This document shows positions 56,191 through 64,000 of a stretch of DNA of 64,000 nucleotides, one piece after another. This DNA comes from Marinimicrococcus flavescens. GTDB taxonomy: Bacteria; Pseudomonadota; Alphaproteobacteria; Geminicoccales; Geminicoccaceae. The notes beneath the pieces are model-generated. The model did no database searches. It was not told the DNA's origin and saw only the letters and a program-made list of their open reading frames with translations. The stretch is taken from assembly GCA_029211145.1 (NCBI GenBank), contig JARGEQ010000001.1, positions 1 through 64,000 on the forward strand, in the 5' to 3' direction. The translations under genes and the position numbers were made by a program. How positions within the stretch are numbered: the stretch's first letter is position 1; each line of letters starts with the position of its first letter.

Positions 56191-57993
56191 ATGACCGTGT
56201 TGAAAAAGCGGCTGCTGCTGTCGCTGTCGGCGGCGGCGCTGGCAGCACCCATGGCGGCCGGCAGCGTGCATGCCATCGAGGTGGTGGTGCTCGAGCAGGT
56301 GAACAACGCGGCCCAGACCGCCGAGCTGAGCTTCGACGAGCTGTGGGGCGAGAGCCTGGCAGCCACCGCCGCTGCCATCGGCAACAGCGCCGCGTTCAAC
56401 GTCGAGGGTGAGACCGACGCCGCAGCACTCGATCTGAAGCAGATGAGCACGCCGTCCGCGGGCGGGCGGCAGCTGGCCGAGATCGTCGCGAGCGACGTCG
56501 ACCTCGCCGCCGGCACCACCGAGGGCCTGGACCTGACCGCGGCGGCCATCGGCAACACCCTTTCGGGCACCGGCCTGGGGCAGGTCACCGACATCGCGAT
56601 CAACCAGTTCGCCTCAGGCTTCCCGGTCGCCCAGAGCTCGGTGATCACGCTGGACGAGGTCGTCGTCGGCGGGCTGGAGAGCAGCCTGTCGGCTGCTGCC
56701 ATCGGCAACTCGGCCTCGCTGACCGCGGGTGCCATCGGCACCGGCGACGGCTTCGATACGGTCTCGCAGAGCACCTTCGGCGGGCAGACGGCGACGATCG
56801 ACATCGCGGACCTGGCCGTCCTGCCGGACGCGGCCGATGCGACTTTTGATGCAACCGCCGCGGCGCTCAACAACTCGCTGACCCTGAGCGCGACCACCGG
56901 CGATCTCTACCTCGACAGTCTCTTCCAGATGAACAGCAGCGCCCAGACGGCGTCGGTCGGGCTCGGGCAGATCAACGTGCCGGGCAGCTCCTCCACGCCG
57001 GTCGGCGTCGCCGCCCCGTCCTACGAGTCCTTCGACAGCACCCTGGTGGCGGCGGCGATCGCCAGCTCTGCGAGCCTCGACGCCGAGGGCACCGTGCTGC
57101 TCGGGGCCGTCACCCAGAACAACATGTCCGCGCAGCTCGCCTCCATCGGGCTCGACCAGGTCTACGGCCTGGGTGATCTGGACGTCACTTCGGTGGCGAT
57201 CGCCAACTCGCTGTCGATCGACGCCGGCGGCATGGTGGCGATCGACCCGGGCAGCCAGGCCTTCGGGCAGACCGCCTCGGGTACGCAGACGGCCATAGTC
57301 GAGCTGGTCGATCTCGGCATGGAGGGTGCGGTCGCGGTGACGGCGGCAGCGCTCGGCAACTCCCTGTCGATCGACGCCGGCGGGGACGCGGCGGTGAGCC
57401 GGGGCTCCTTCATCAACCAGATGAACATCGCCCATCAGAGCGCCAGCGTCGTGCTCGACGGGGTCGAGGGCCTCGATGGCCTGAGGGCGACCGTGGTCGC
57501 GATCGGCAACTCCCTCTCGCTCGCCTCCGGCGGCGACCTGGCACTCTATGAGGGCGACGCGGCGCCCGGGCCCGACGCGATCTTCCAGACGGGCGGCTTC
57601 TCGCAGACCGCCACGCTCGACCTCACCGAGCTCAACGGCACGGGAGCCGGCGAGGTGACGCTGGCGGCGATCGACAACTCCCTGTCCATCGAGGCCGAAG
57701 GCACGCTCTCGGGCGTGACGCCCAGCATCAGCCAGACCAGCTTCGCGCCGCAGATCGCCGAGCTGACCCTTGCCGGCTCGGGCGGCTTCGCCAGCCTCGA
57801 CGCCACCGCCGTTGCCATCGGCAACTCGCTGAGCCTCTCGGCGGGCGCCTTCGAGGGCACGGGCACGCTCTCCGCCTTCCAGCAGAATGGCGGCCTGCAG
57901 ACGGTCTCGCTGACCATGACGGATTCCGGCATGGGCGCGCTGTCCGCCACCACCGCGGCGATCGGCAACTCGGCGTCGGTGAGCATCCGCTAG
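56191..57993 (+). CDS. Secreted repeat protein, copy 1 (family not recognised; candidate beta-solenoid or amyloid)
   Basis: A 600-residue exported protein. The signal peptide (MTVLKKRLLLSLSAAALAAP, cut near VHA) is followed by eleven degenerate units of about 50 residues. Each unit starts with a Q-x-A-x-hydrophobic strand, contains A-T-x-V-A-I-G-N-S-L-S-L in the middle, and ends in a Q-x-N-like junction; the last ends the protein at NSASVSIR. The mature part is nearly free of Lys, has no Cys, and is strongly acidic. Alternating hydrophobics with repeated Asn and Gln suggest a stacked beta-solenoid, somewhat like curlin. No autotransporter barrel, RTX motif or sorting signal. AAGGA precedes the ATG. 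Confidence 0.8.
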   Translation: MTVLKKRLLLSLSAAALAAPMAAGSVHAIEVVVLEQVNNAAQTAELSFDELWGESLAATAAAIGNSAAFNVEGETDAAALDLKQMSTPSAGGRQLAEIVASDVDLAAGTTEGLDLTAAAIGNTLSGTGLGQVTDIAINQFASGFPVAQSSVITLDEVVVGGLESSLSAAAIGNSASLTAGAIGTGDGFDTVSQSTFGGQTATIDIADLAVLPDAADATFDATAAALNNSLTLSATTGDLYLDSLFQMNSSAQTASVGLGQINVPGSSSTPVGVAAPSYESFDSTLVAAAIASSASLDAEGTVLLGAVTQNNMSAQLASIGLDQVYGLGDLDVTSVAIANSLSIDAGGMVAIDPGSQAFGQTASGTQTAIVELVDLGMEGAVAVTAAALGNSLSIDAGGDAAVSRGSFINQMNIAHQSASVVLDGVEGLDGLRATVVAIGNSLSLASGGDLALYEGDAAPGPDAIFQTGGFSQTATLDLTELNGTGAGEVTLAAIDNSLSIEAEGTLSGVTPSISQTSFAPQIAELTLAGSGGFASLDATAVAIGNSLSLSAGAFEGTGTLSAFQQNGGLQTVSLTMTDSGMGALSATTAAIGNSASVSIR

Positions 57994-57999
57994 GACGGC

Positions 58000-58049
58000 G
58001 CCGCAGGAGCGCAGGCGTCCGCCACCATGCGGACGCGCGCTCCTGCGGC
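58000..58049 (+). terminator. Strong hairpin after copy 1
   Basis: Arms 58000-58022 and 58029-58049 pair along 21 bases with one two-base bulge and a six-base loop, beginning seven bases after the stop. A T-rich stretch (TTATTCTCTTC) follows at about 58067, not immediately after the stem. Probably a transcription terminator or mRNA stabiliser. Confidence 0.7.
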
Positions 58050-58258
58050 CGCAGCGGCACGACATTATTCTCTTCTCGCGTGTTGATCGTCACATATTTG
58101 CCCCTTTAAGGTGGCACAGAGTGACGTCGGACGCGGATCTACGCGGCAGTAATTCCTAACACACTGCGACATGCAGTGCCGTCCGGGTGTTCCGGTTGGG
58201 AGGGGGCCGATGCGCCGCGTTACCGAGGCGCTCGGACAACCGGCTGGAGAACGGACGA

Positions 58259-60067
58259 ATGACTGGCTTGAAGAGACGGCTGCTGCTGTCGCTCCCGGCG
58301 GCGGCGCTGGCAGTGCCGATGGCGGCCGGGAACGCACAGTCGATCGAGATCGTGGTGCTCGAGCAGTCCACCAGCGCGGGTCAGGGCGCCGCCCTCGATC
58401 TCGACGGGCTCTGGGGCGAGAGCCTGGCTGCCACGGTCGCCGCCATCGGCAATAGCGCCGCCTTCAACATCGAGGGCGAAGGCGACGCCGCGACGCTCGA
58501 CCTCGACCAGTCCAGCATGCTGTTCCCGGGCAACCAGCAGCTGGCCGGGATCGCCCTGAGCACCGTCGACCTTTCCGGCGGCACCACAGAGGGTCTGGAC
58601 CTGACGGCGGCTGCCATCGGCAACACCCTATCGGGCACCGGTGAGGGGCAAATCGCCGACCTCGCGATCAACCAGATCGTCGGGGCGATGGGAGTAGGCC
58701 AGGAGTCGGTCATCACGCTGGACGAGGTCGTCGTCGGCGGCCTCGAGAGCAGCCTGTCGGCCGCCGCCATCGGCAACTCGGCCTCGCTCACCGCGGGTTC
58801 CATCGGCACCGGCGACGGGCTCGATACGGTCACGCAGAGCGGGCTCGGCAACCAGGAAGCGACGATTGCCATCGCGGATCTGGCCGTCCTGCCGGGCGCG
58901 TCCGGCGCCACCTTCGACGCGACCGCCGCGGCGCTCAACCACTCTTTGACCCTGACCGCGACCACCGGCGATCTCTACCTCGACAATCTCACCCAGACGA
59001 ACAACTGGAAGCAGGAGGCGTCGGTCGGACTAGGGCAGATCAACGCGCCGGGCAGCTCCTCCACGCCGGTGGGGATCGCCGCCCCGTCCTTCGAGTCCTT
59101 CGACAGCACCCTCGTGGCGGCGGCGATCGGCAATTCCGCGAGCCTCGGCGCCGAGGGCACCGTGCTGCTCGGGACCCTCGTCCAGGGCGCCGCCATGCCC
59201 TCGCAGCTCGCCACCGTCAGGCTCGACCAGGTCTACGGCCTGGGTGATCTGGACGTCACTTCGGTGGCGATCGGCAACTCGTTGTCGGTCTCTGCCGGTG
59301 ACATGCTGGCGATCGAGCCGGGCGGCAACAGCCTCGTGCAGGCAGCCTCGCGTACGCAGACGGCCGTTGTCGAGCTGGCCGATCTCGGCATGGAGGGTGC
59401 CGTCGCGGTGACGGCGGCAGCGCTCGGCAACTCCATGTCGATCGACGCCGGCGGGGATGTGGCGCTGAGCCTGGGCAGCATCGTCGACCAGAGGAACCAG
59501 GCCGCGCAGAGCTCCAGCGTCGCGCTCGACGGCCTCGACGGCCTCGACGGCCTTACCGCAACGGTGGTCGCGATCGGCAACTCCCTCTCGCTCGACTCCG
59601 GCGGCGATCTCGCGCTCTCTGCGGGCGAGGATGCGGCGTCAGAGGCCACCGGGATCTCCCAGTGGGGCGGCTACGCGCAGACCGCCACGCTCGATATTAA
59701 GGAGCTCAACGGCACGGGAGCCGGCGAGATCACGCTGGCGGCAATCGACAACTCCCTGTCCATCGAGGCCGAAGGCACGCTCTCGGGCGTGGCGCCCGCG
59801 ATCAGCCAACGCAAGTACGCGCCGCAGAGCGCCGAGCTGAGTCTCGACGATGTCGACGGCCTCGCCAGCCTCGACGCCACCGCCGTGGCGATCGGCAACT
59901 CGCTGAGCCTCTCGGCGGGCGCCTTCGAGGGCACCGGCACGCTCTCCGTCTTGCAGGACAATAGCGGCCTGCAGACGGTCTCGCTGACGGCCAGCGCCTC
60001 CGGCCTGGGCGCCTTCTCCGCCACCACCGCGGCGATCGGCAACACGGCGTCGGTCACCATCCGCTAG
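58259..60067 (+). CDS. Secreted repeat protein, copy 2 (family not recognised; candidate beta-solenoid or amyloid)
   Basis: A 602-residue paralogue, colinear with copy 1: signal peptide MTGLKRRLLLSLPAAALAVP, cut near AQS, then the same eleven units in the same order. Many stretches are identical to copy 1, such as VITLDEVVVGGLESSLS and LNGTGAGE, while the junction loops differ (QTNNWKQ here, QMNSSAQ in copy 1). GGAG nine bases before the ATG at 58259 fits; an in-frame ATG at 58187 lacks a signal peptide. The 265-base gap from copy 1 holds a hairpin and its own leader, so it is probably separately transcribed. Confidence 0.8.
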   Translation: MTGLKRRLLLSLPAAALAVPMAAGNAQSIEIVVLEQSTSAGQGAALDLDGLWGESLAATVAAIGNSAAFNIEGEGDAATLDLDQSSMLFPGNQQLAGIALSTVDLSGGTTEGLDLTAAAIGNTLSGTGEGQIADLAINQIVGAMGVGQESVITLDEVVVGGLESSLSAAAIGNSASLTAGSIGTGDGLDTVTQSGLGNQEATIAIADLAVLPGASGATFDATAAALNHSLTLTATTGDLYLDNLTQTNNWKQEASVGLGQINAPGSSSTPVGIAAPSFESFDSTLVAAAIGNSASLGAEGTVLLGTLVQGAAMPSQLATVRLDQVYGLGDLDVTSVAIGNSLSVSAGDMLAIEPGGNSLVQAASRTQTAVVELADLGMEGAVAVTAAALGNSMSIDAGGDVALSLGSIVDQRNQAAQSSSVALDGLDGLDGLTATVVAIGNSLSLDSGGDLALSAGEDAASEATGISQWGGYAQTATLDIKELNGTGAGEITLAAIDNSLSIEAEGTLSGVAPAISQRKYAPQSAELSLDDVDGLASLDATAVAIGNSLSLSAGAFEGTGTLSVLQDNSGLQTVSLTASASGLGAFSATTAAIGNTASVTIR

Positions 60068-60071
60068 GACG

Positions 60072-60120
60072 GGCCGCGGGGGCGTACGGCCATCACTTTC
60101 CGGACGTGCGTTCCCCGGCC
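60072..60120 (+). terminator. Hairpin after copy 2
   Basis: Imperfect long inverted repeat, GGCCG-GGGG-CG against CG-CCCC-GGCC, beginning a few bases after the stop of copy 2. Equivalent in position to the hairpin after copy 1; a run of A bases, not T, follows. Probably a terminator. Confidence 0.5.
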
Positions 60121-60325
60121 ATCGGGAAAAAATATCGCCTGATGCGTGGCAATCGTCATTCCACTGCACGTTTCAGGTGATATAGAAACAACGTCTAACG
60201 CGTACATTTTGGGTGAGATTCTCCCACAGGTTGCGAAACGGCATCGTTCGGGCACGCCGGGACGAACGCCAGGCAGTGGGCAGATTTTGCCGGCGCGTTG
60301 GCGCAACCTTTGGGAGGACGGACGC

Positions 60326-62095
60326 ATGTCCAGTTTGAAGAAGCGCCTGCTGCTGTCGCTGTCTGCGGCGGCGCTGGCAGCACCCATGGCAGCCGGCAGC
60401 GCACAGGCCATCGAGGTCGTGGTGCTCGACCAGGTCAATCTTGCGGCGCAGAGCGCCGAGCTGAGCTTCGGAGGTCTGTGGGGCGAGAGCCTTGCGGCCA
60501 CCGCCGCCGCGATCGGCAACAGCGCAGCGTTCAACATCGAGGGCGTGGACGACGCCGCCGCGCTCGAGCTGGACCAGGTCAACCCGGCCAGCACGCAGCT
60601 CGCCGACATCGATCTGCATGACATCGATCTCGGCGCCGGCGGCGCTGACGGCATCGCCCTGACCGCCGCGGCGATCGGCAACACGCTCTCGGGCACTGGC
60701 GAGGGGCAGATCGCCAGCCTTGACATCACACAGAGCGTCCATAGAGGGCAAAGCGCGGCCATCGTGCTGGACCAGGTCGTCGTCAGCGGCCTCGAGAGCA
60801 GCCTCTCGGCCGCTGCCATCGGCAACTCGGCCTCGCTGACCGCCGGCGCCATCGGCACCGGCGACGGCTTCGACACGCTTCTGCAGACCAATACCACCGG
60901 CCAAAATGCGGGCATCGACATCGCGGATCTGGCCGTCCTGCCGACCGAGACCGGGGCCGTTCTCGACGCGACCGCGGCGGCGATCGGCAACTCGCTGACC
61001 CTGACTGCGACGACCGGCGACCTCTTCCTCGACGGGCTCGACCAGAACAATGTGGGCTCGGGCCAGTCGGCCGGGCTCATCCTCGACGGTGTCAACGATC
61101 TGGGGGTTCCGCACACGCCGGTCGGCGTCACGACGCCGTCCTTCGAGACCTTCGACAGCACGCTGGTGGCGGCGGCGATCGGCAACTCGGCGACGCTCGA
61201 GGCCGCCGGCAACATCCTGCTCGACGAGGTCGAGCAGCTCAATGTCGTCGCGCAGAACGCGAGCCTCGACCTCGACCAGGTCTATGGCCTGGGCGCGCTG
61301 GACGGCACGGCGGTGGCGATCGGCAACTCCCTGTCGATCTCGGCGGACGGCGCCCTGGCGCTCGACAAGATCGAAAGCGGCGTCGATCAGGACAACCACA
61401 GCACCCAGTCGGTCGCCATCAGGCTGGACGATCTCGGCCTCGACGGCGCCGTCGACCTGACCGCGGCGGCGATCGCCAACTCGCTCTCGCTCTCCTCCGG
61501 CGGCGACTTCGCGCTGAACGAGGGCAGCCTCCTCGACCAGCTGAACACCTCCGGGCAGAGCGCCGACGTCACCCTCGGCGGGCTCGACGGCGTGGGCGAC
61601 CTTTCCGCCACCGTGGTGGCGATCGGCAACTCGCTGTCGCTCTCCTCCGGCGGCGACCTGGCGTTCGACGCGGACGGCGCCATCGAGCAGACCAACCACG
61701 GGTCCCAGACCGTGATCGGTGCGCTGACCGAGCTCAACGGGACGGGTGCGGGCGAGCTCACCCTGGCGGCGATCGGCAACTCGGTGTCGCTCGACACGGA
61801 AGGCGCCGTCTCGGGGGCAGCACCCACGATCACCCAGTTCAACACCTCGGCGCAGACCGCCGTGCTCAGCCTGACCGAGATCGGCGACCTCGCCAGCCTC
61901 GATGTCACCGGCGTGGCGATCGGCAACTCGCTGTCGCTCGCGGCGGGCTCCTTCGAGGGCACCGGCACGCTCTCCATCAGCCAGGAGACCGTGGCCGGGC
62001 AGAGCGTCTCGCTGTCGCTCGGCAGTGCCGGCCTGGGGGCGCTCTCCGCCACCACGGCGGCGATCGGCAACTCGGCGTCCGTCACCATCAGGTAG
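60326..62095 (+). CDS. Secreted repeat protein, copy 3 (family not recognised; candidate beta-solenoid or amyloid)
   Basis: A 589-residue paralogue and the most divergent of the three. Signal peptide MSSLKKRLLLSLSAAALAAP, cut near AQA, then eleven units, ending NSASVTIR. Its junctions show the clearest pattern: QTNTTGQ, QLNVVAQ, QDNHSTQ, QLNTSGQ, QTNHGSQ and QFNTSAQ, i.e. Q-x-N-x3-Q, similar in style to curlin and holdfast-anchor repeats. GGGAGG eight bases before the ATG at 60326 decides the start over the long open frame from 60146. No export or anchoring genes are nearby. Confidence 0.8.
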   Translation: MSSLKKRLLLSLSAAALAAPMAAGSAQAIEVVVLDQVNLAAQSAELSFGGLWGESLAATAAAIGNSAAFNIEGVDDAAALELDQVNPASTQLADIDLHDIDLGAGGADGIALTAAAIGNTLSGTGEGQIASLDITQSVHRGQSAAIVLDQVVVSGLESSLSAAAIGNSASLTAGAIGTGDGFDTLLQTNTTGQNAGIDIADLAVLPTETGAVLDATAAAIGNSLTLTATTGDLFLDGLDQNNVGSGQSAGLILDGVNDLGVPHTPVGVTTPSFETFDSTLVAAAIGNSATLEAAGNILLDEVEQLNVVAQNASLDLDQVYGLGALDGTAVAIGNSLSISADGALALDKIESGVDQDNHSTQSVAIRLDDLGLDGAVDLTAAAIANSLSLSSGGDFALNEGSLLDQLNTSGQSADVTLGGLDGVGDLSATVVAIGNSLSLSSGGDLAFDADGAIEQTNHGSQTVIGALTELNGTGAGELTLAAIGNSVSLDTEGAVSGAAPTITQFNTSAQTAVLSLTEIGDLASLDVTGVAIGNSLSLAAGSFEGTGTLSISQETVAGQSVSLSLGSAGLGALSATTAAIGNSASVTIR

Positions 62096-62115
62096 GATCG
62101 TTCGCTGCGGCGGCG

Positions 62116-62156
62116 CATCCCTCCCCAACGCCCTTTGCAGGCGTCGGGGAGGGATG
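62116..62156. terminator. Bidirectional hairpin between copy 3 and the convergent PLP gene
   Basis: Arms 62116-62132 and 62140-62156 match at 16 of 17 positions around the seven-base loop CTTTGCA. It sits exactly between two convergent stop codons and could end transcription both ways. There is no U tract. Confidence 0.75.
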
Positions 62157-62157
62157 G

Positions 62158-63165
62158 TCAGGAGCGGCCGGCCTCGGCCGCGCCCGGCTGGGCGAAAAGC
62201 GCCGGCACGCCGCCGGTGTGCAGGCAGCAGGCGGCCTCGCTGGCGGGGATGATGCCGTCGCGGACCAACCGCAGCAGGCCCGCGAAGGTCTTGCCGGTGT
62301 AGGTGGTCTCGAGGAAAAGCCCCTCGAGGCGTGCGAAGGTGCGCAGCGCCGCCAGCGCCTCTTCGGTGGGAACGGCGTAGCCCGCGCCAAGCTGGTTGTC
62401 GTGGGCCAGTGTCCATTCGCGCCAGTCGCCGGCGGGCGCCATGCCGGTCCGCGCGACGAGTCCCTCGAAGATCCGGGTGATCCGCTCCAGCAGCTCCGGG
62501 ACGGCGTACTCCACGCTCACCAGATGCACCTCGAACGGCCGCCCCAAAAGGGCGCAGCCGAAGAGGAAGCCTGCCTCGGTGGGGCCCATGGAGCCCGGCA
62601 GCACGACATGGCGGAGATCCGCTCCCGCCCGCTCTGCCTGCCCGTGCAGCTCGAGCGCCGCCACCACATAGCCCAGCGCCCCGGTCACAGGCTCGCCCAC
62701 GATATAGGGGCGGCGGCCCTGGCGGCGCAGCTCCTCGGCCGCCTCCCGCACGCGACGCGCCCGCTCGTCCTCGTCGACCGGGCCGAGGAAGCGCAGCGAC
62801 GCGCCCATCAGCCGGCTGAGCAGCAGGTTGCCCTCGTCACGCTGCGGCTCGTCGGCATTGTGCAGAACGAGGCAGTCGAGCCCCAGCTTTGCCGCCGCGG
62901 CGGCGGTCAGCCGGCACTGGTTGGAGGCGGGCTGGCCAGCCACCAGCACGATGTCGGCACCCTGCTCCAGCGCCTCGCCCATCCAGAACTCGAGGCTGCG
63001 CAGCTTGTTGCCGCCCAGCCCCAGCGGCATGCAGTCGTCGCGCTTGACCCAGAGGCCGTCATGGCCGACGGCCGCCTCCACGCGCCGCATCCGCTCGAGC
63101 GGCGTGTCCGCGTCAAGGAGCCTGACGCGCGGCCGGAGAAACGCAGGGATCGAGGACGGGTCCAT
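62158..63165 (-). CDS. D-cysteine desulfhydrase/ACC deaminase-family PLP enzyme
   Basis: A 335-residue fold-type II PLP enzyme. The PLP lysine is in GLGGNKLRSLEFW near residue 54, an asparagine-containing GQPASNQCRLTAAAAAKLG follows, and VLPGSMGPTEAGF binds the phosphate. D-cysteine desulfhydrase releases H2S, pyruvate and ammonia from D-cysteine; ACC deaminase is close in sequence and cannot be excluded by eye. The downstream TGKTFAGLL stretch is common to both. A D-amino-acid role would fit the D-aminoacylase-type gene in this window, though they are 37 kb apart. Confidence 0.85.
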   Translation of the reverse strand: MDPSSIPAFLRPRVRLLDADTPLERMRRVEAAVGHDGLWVKRDDCMPLGLGGNKLRSLEFWMGEALEQGADIVLVAGQPASNQCRLTAAAAAKLGLDCLVLHNADEPQRDEGNLLLSRLMGASLRFLGPVDEDERARRVREAAEELRRQGRRPYIVGEPVTGALGYVVAALELHGQAERAGADLRHVVLPGSMGPTEAGFLFGCALLGRPFEVHLVSVEYAVPELLERITRIFEGLVARTGMAPAGDWREWTLAHDNQLGAGYAVPTEEALAALRTFARLEGLFLETTYTGKTFAGLLRLVRDGIIPASEAACCLHTGGVPALFAQPGAAEAGRS

Positions 63166-63525
63166 GCCTGGCGCCCCGGGTGCGGTGGTTACGGCAGGAG
63201 GATCGCGGTGCCGGCGAGGCGGGTCAACCCGCGCTTCCTGGCGGCCTGACCGCTACGCGGGCGCTGCGCGCGGCTCTTCTCTTTCCCTCTTGTCGGTCGG
63301 GTGCGGGGCATGGGCGGAAGGTTGTGCAACGCCCGCTTGATCGTGCCAGGTGCTATTCATCCTGGTTCAACGCAGGTGCCGCGCGCGGGCCCGGAAAACG
63401 CGAAAGGCGCGCGCCCTGCCCGGACGCGCGCCCCCGAAGAGAAGCAGAAAACCGGCCGCGCGCAGCGCCTCGAGCGGCTCCGCCGCCGCAGCCCCCGCGT
63501 TATCGCGACCGATGGCGCCCTGCCG
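63166..63525. other. 360-base stretch without a gene
   Basis: No coding frame with recognisable content on either strand. It separates the SDR gene from the PLP gene, both on the minus strand, and holds a terminator candidate at 63406-63432 and presumably the promoter of the PLP gene, which I could not identify. Confidence 0.45.
63406..63432 (-). terminator. Terminator candidate after the SDR gene
   Basis: Eight-base stem GGCGCGCG/CGCGCGCC with an 11-base loop, about 95 bases past the SDR stop; on the minus strand it is followed by CTTTCGCGTTTTCC, a broken U-rich stretch. Confidence 0.4.
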
Positions 63526-64000
63526 TCAGACGGTGATGCCGCCATCCACCACCAGGGTGTGCCCGGTGATCATGGCGCCGCCGGCGCACAGGAAGAAGAG
63601 CGCCTCGGCGATGTCGTCGGCAGTGCAGTGGCGCTTGAGCAGCGCCCGCTCGGCCGAGGCCTTGCGGCGCTCCTCGGGCCAGGTGCTGGTCCAGGGCGTG
63701 GCGACATGGCCGGGGGCCACGGCATTGACCCGCGCCTCGGGCGCCAGCGCCCGGGCGAGGCTCTTGGTGAGGCTGATGAGGCCGGCCTTGCTGGCGCCGT
63801 AGGCGAGGCTGCTGCCGGGCTGGCCCAGCCCCGCGATCGAGGCGACGTTGGCCACCGCCCCCTTGGAGGCGCGCAGCGCCTCGGCGGCGGCGTGGGTGCA
63901 GCGGAACGGGCCGATCAGGTTGGTGCTCAAGATGAGCGACCAGAACTCCTCGGTCATCTTGTCCATGTCGGCCGGTGCTATCGGCTCCCTGGTGCCCGAG
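63526..64000 (-). CDS. SDR-family oxidoreductase, C-terminal part (runs off the right edge)
   Basis: Short-chain dehydrogenase/reductase, about 158 codons visible, ending ALFFLCAGGAMITGHTLVVDGG, the usual SDR C terminus. The catalytic serine is in ANVASIAGLG and the Tyr-x3-Lys pair in LAYGASKAGL, with NLIGPFRC and VNAVAPGHVATPW as further family motifs. The reading frame continues upstream to the window edge (GTREPIAP before the internal ATG at 63966), so the N-terminal cofactor domain lies outside. Substrate cannot be told. Confidence 0.88.
   Translation of the reverse strand, partial: SGTREPIAPADMDKMTEEFWSLILSTNLIGPFRCTHAAAEALRASKGAVANVASIAGLGQPGSSLAYGASKAGLISLTKSLARALAPEARVNAVAPGHVATPWTSTWPEERRKASAERALLKRHCTADDIAEALFFLCAGGAMITGHTLVVDGGITV

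Larger units (their letters stand above)
56191..62095 (+). repeat. Tandem triplication of the repeat-protein gene
   Basis: Three direct, full-length paralogous genes of about 1.8 kb separated by 265 and 258 bases. Units correspond one to one between copies, so whole genes were duplicated after the internal eleven-unit array had formed. Copies 1 and 2 are closer to each other than to copy 3. Confidence 0.85.

Noticed and set aside
56191-62095. CRISPR-like or satellite repeats
   Set aside because: The repeats are coding, degenerate, in frame and about 150 bases long, with no constant-length spacers.
56191-62095. RTX toxin or autotransporter adhesin
   Set aside because: No GGxGxDxxx nonapeptides, no C-terminal beta-barrel or YadA-type anchor; the proteins end with the last repeat.

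Overview
The window looks like chromosomal DNA of a high-GC alphaproteobacterium, probably a Rhodospirillales-like lineage. Pointers are the C4-type 5-aminolevulinate synthase, a SAM-II riboswitch ahead of metA, a DUF1127 protein, the hisC-tyrA pair, and ApaG. The order-level placement is inference. No tRNA, rRNA, CRISPR array, transposase or phage gene was seen. The gmd-like gene at the left edge and the SDR gene at the right edge are cut by the window.

Bases 1-22,000 are mostly housekeeping and amino-acid genes: a gmd fragment, an AMP-forming acyl-CoA synthetase, apaG, a Tat-type metallo-beta-lactamase-fold lipoprotein, a Pat-like acetyltransferase whose ligase part looks dead, an HNH nuclease, mtnA, hemA, metA with its riboswitch, a chorismate mutase, hisC-tyrA-chaC, an ABC-F ATPase, and prs-rplY-pth-ychF.

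Bases 21,500-36,300 form a large divergent scavenging locus. A TetR-type regulator, a D-aminoacylase-type amidohydrolase, an M20 peptidase and an unrecognised protein run leftwards. A mandelate-racemase-group enolase, a complete peptide-type ABC transporter, an epimerase, a RidA protein, a creatininase-family hydrolase and a cupin run rightwards. A perfect palindrome lies in the shared control region. Bases 36,290-45,056 hold a second peptide-type ABC transporter flanked by two amidohydrolases of the deaminase superfamily, divergent from a GntR/FCD regulator.

Bases 47,000-55,800 carry the most interesting metabolic cluster: an Xre regulator, a complete TRAP transporter (P, Q, M), PyrK, a class 1B PyrD, an N-carbamoyl-amino-acid-hydrolase-like M20 enzyme, PyrC and PyrE, mostly overlapping or nearly so. 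Together they could import orotate and either salvage it to OMP or reduce and hydrolyse it to aspartate.

Bases 56,191-62,095 hold three tandem, colinear, secreted and very acidic proteins. Each is about 590-600 residues long, made almost entirely of eleven degenerate units of about 50 residues built around an A-I-G-N-S motif and a Q-x-N-x3-Q junction. Each gene has its own leader and is followed by its own strong hairpin. I do not recognise the family; they look like a beta-solenoid or functional-amyloid surface system. A D-cysteine-desulfhydrase-like enzyme and the SDR fragment close the window.
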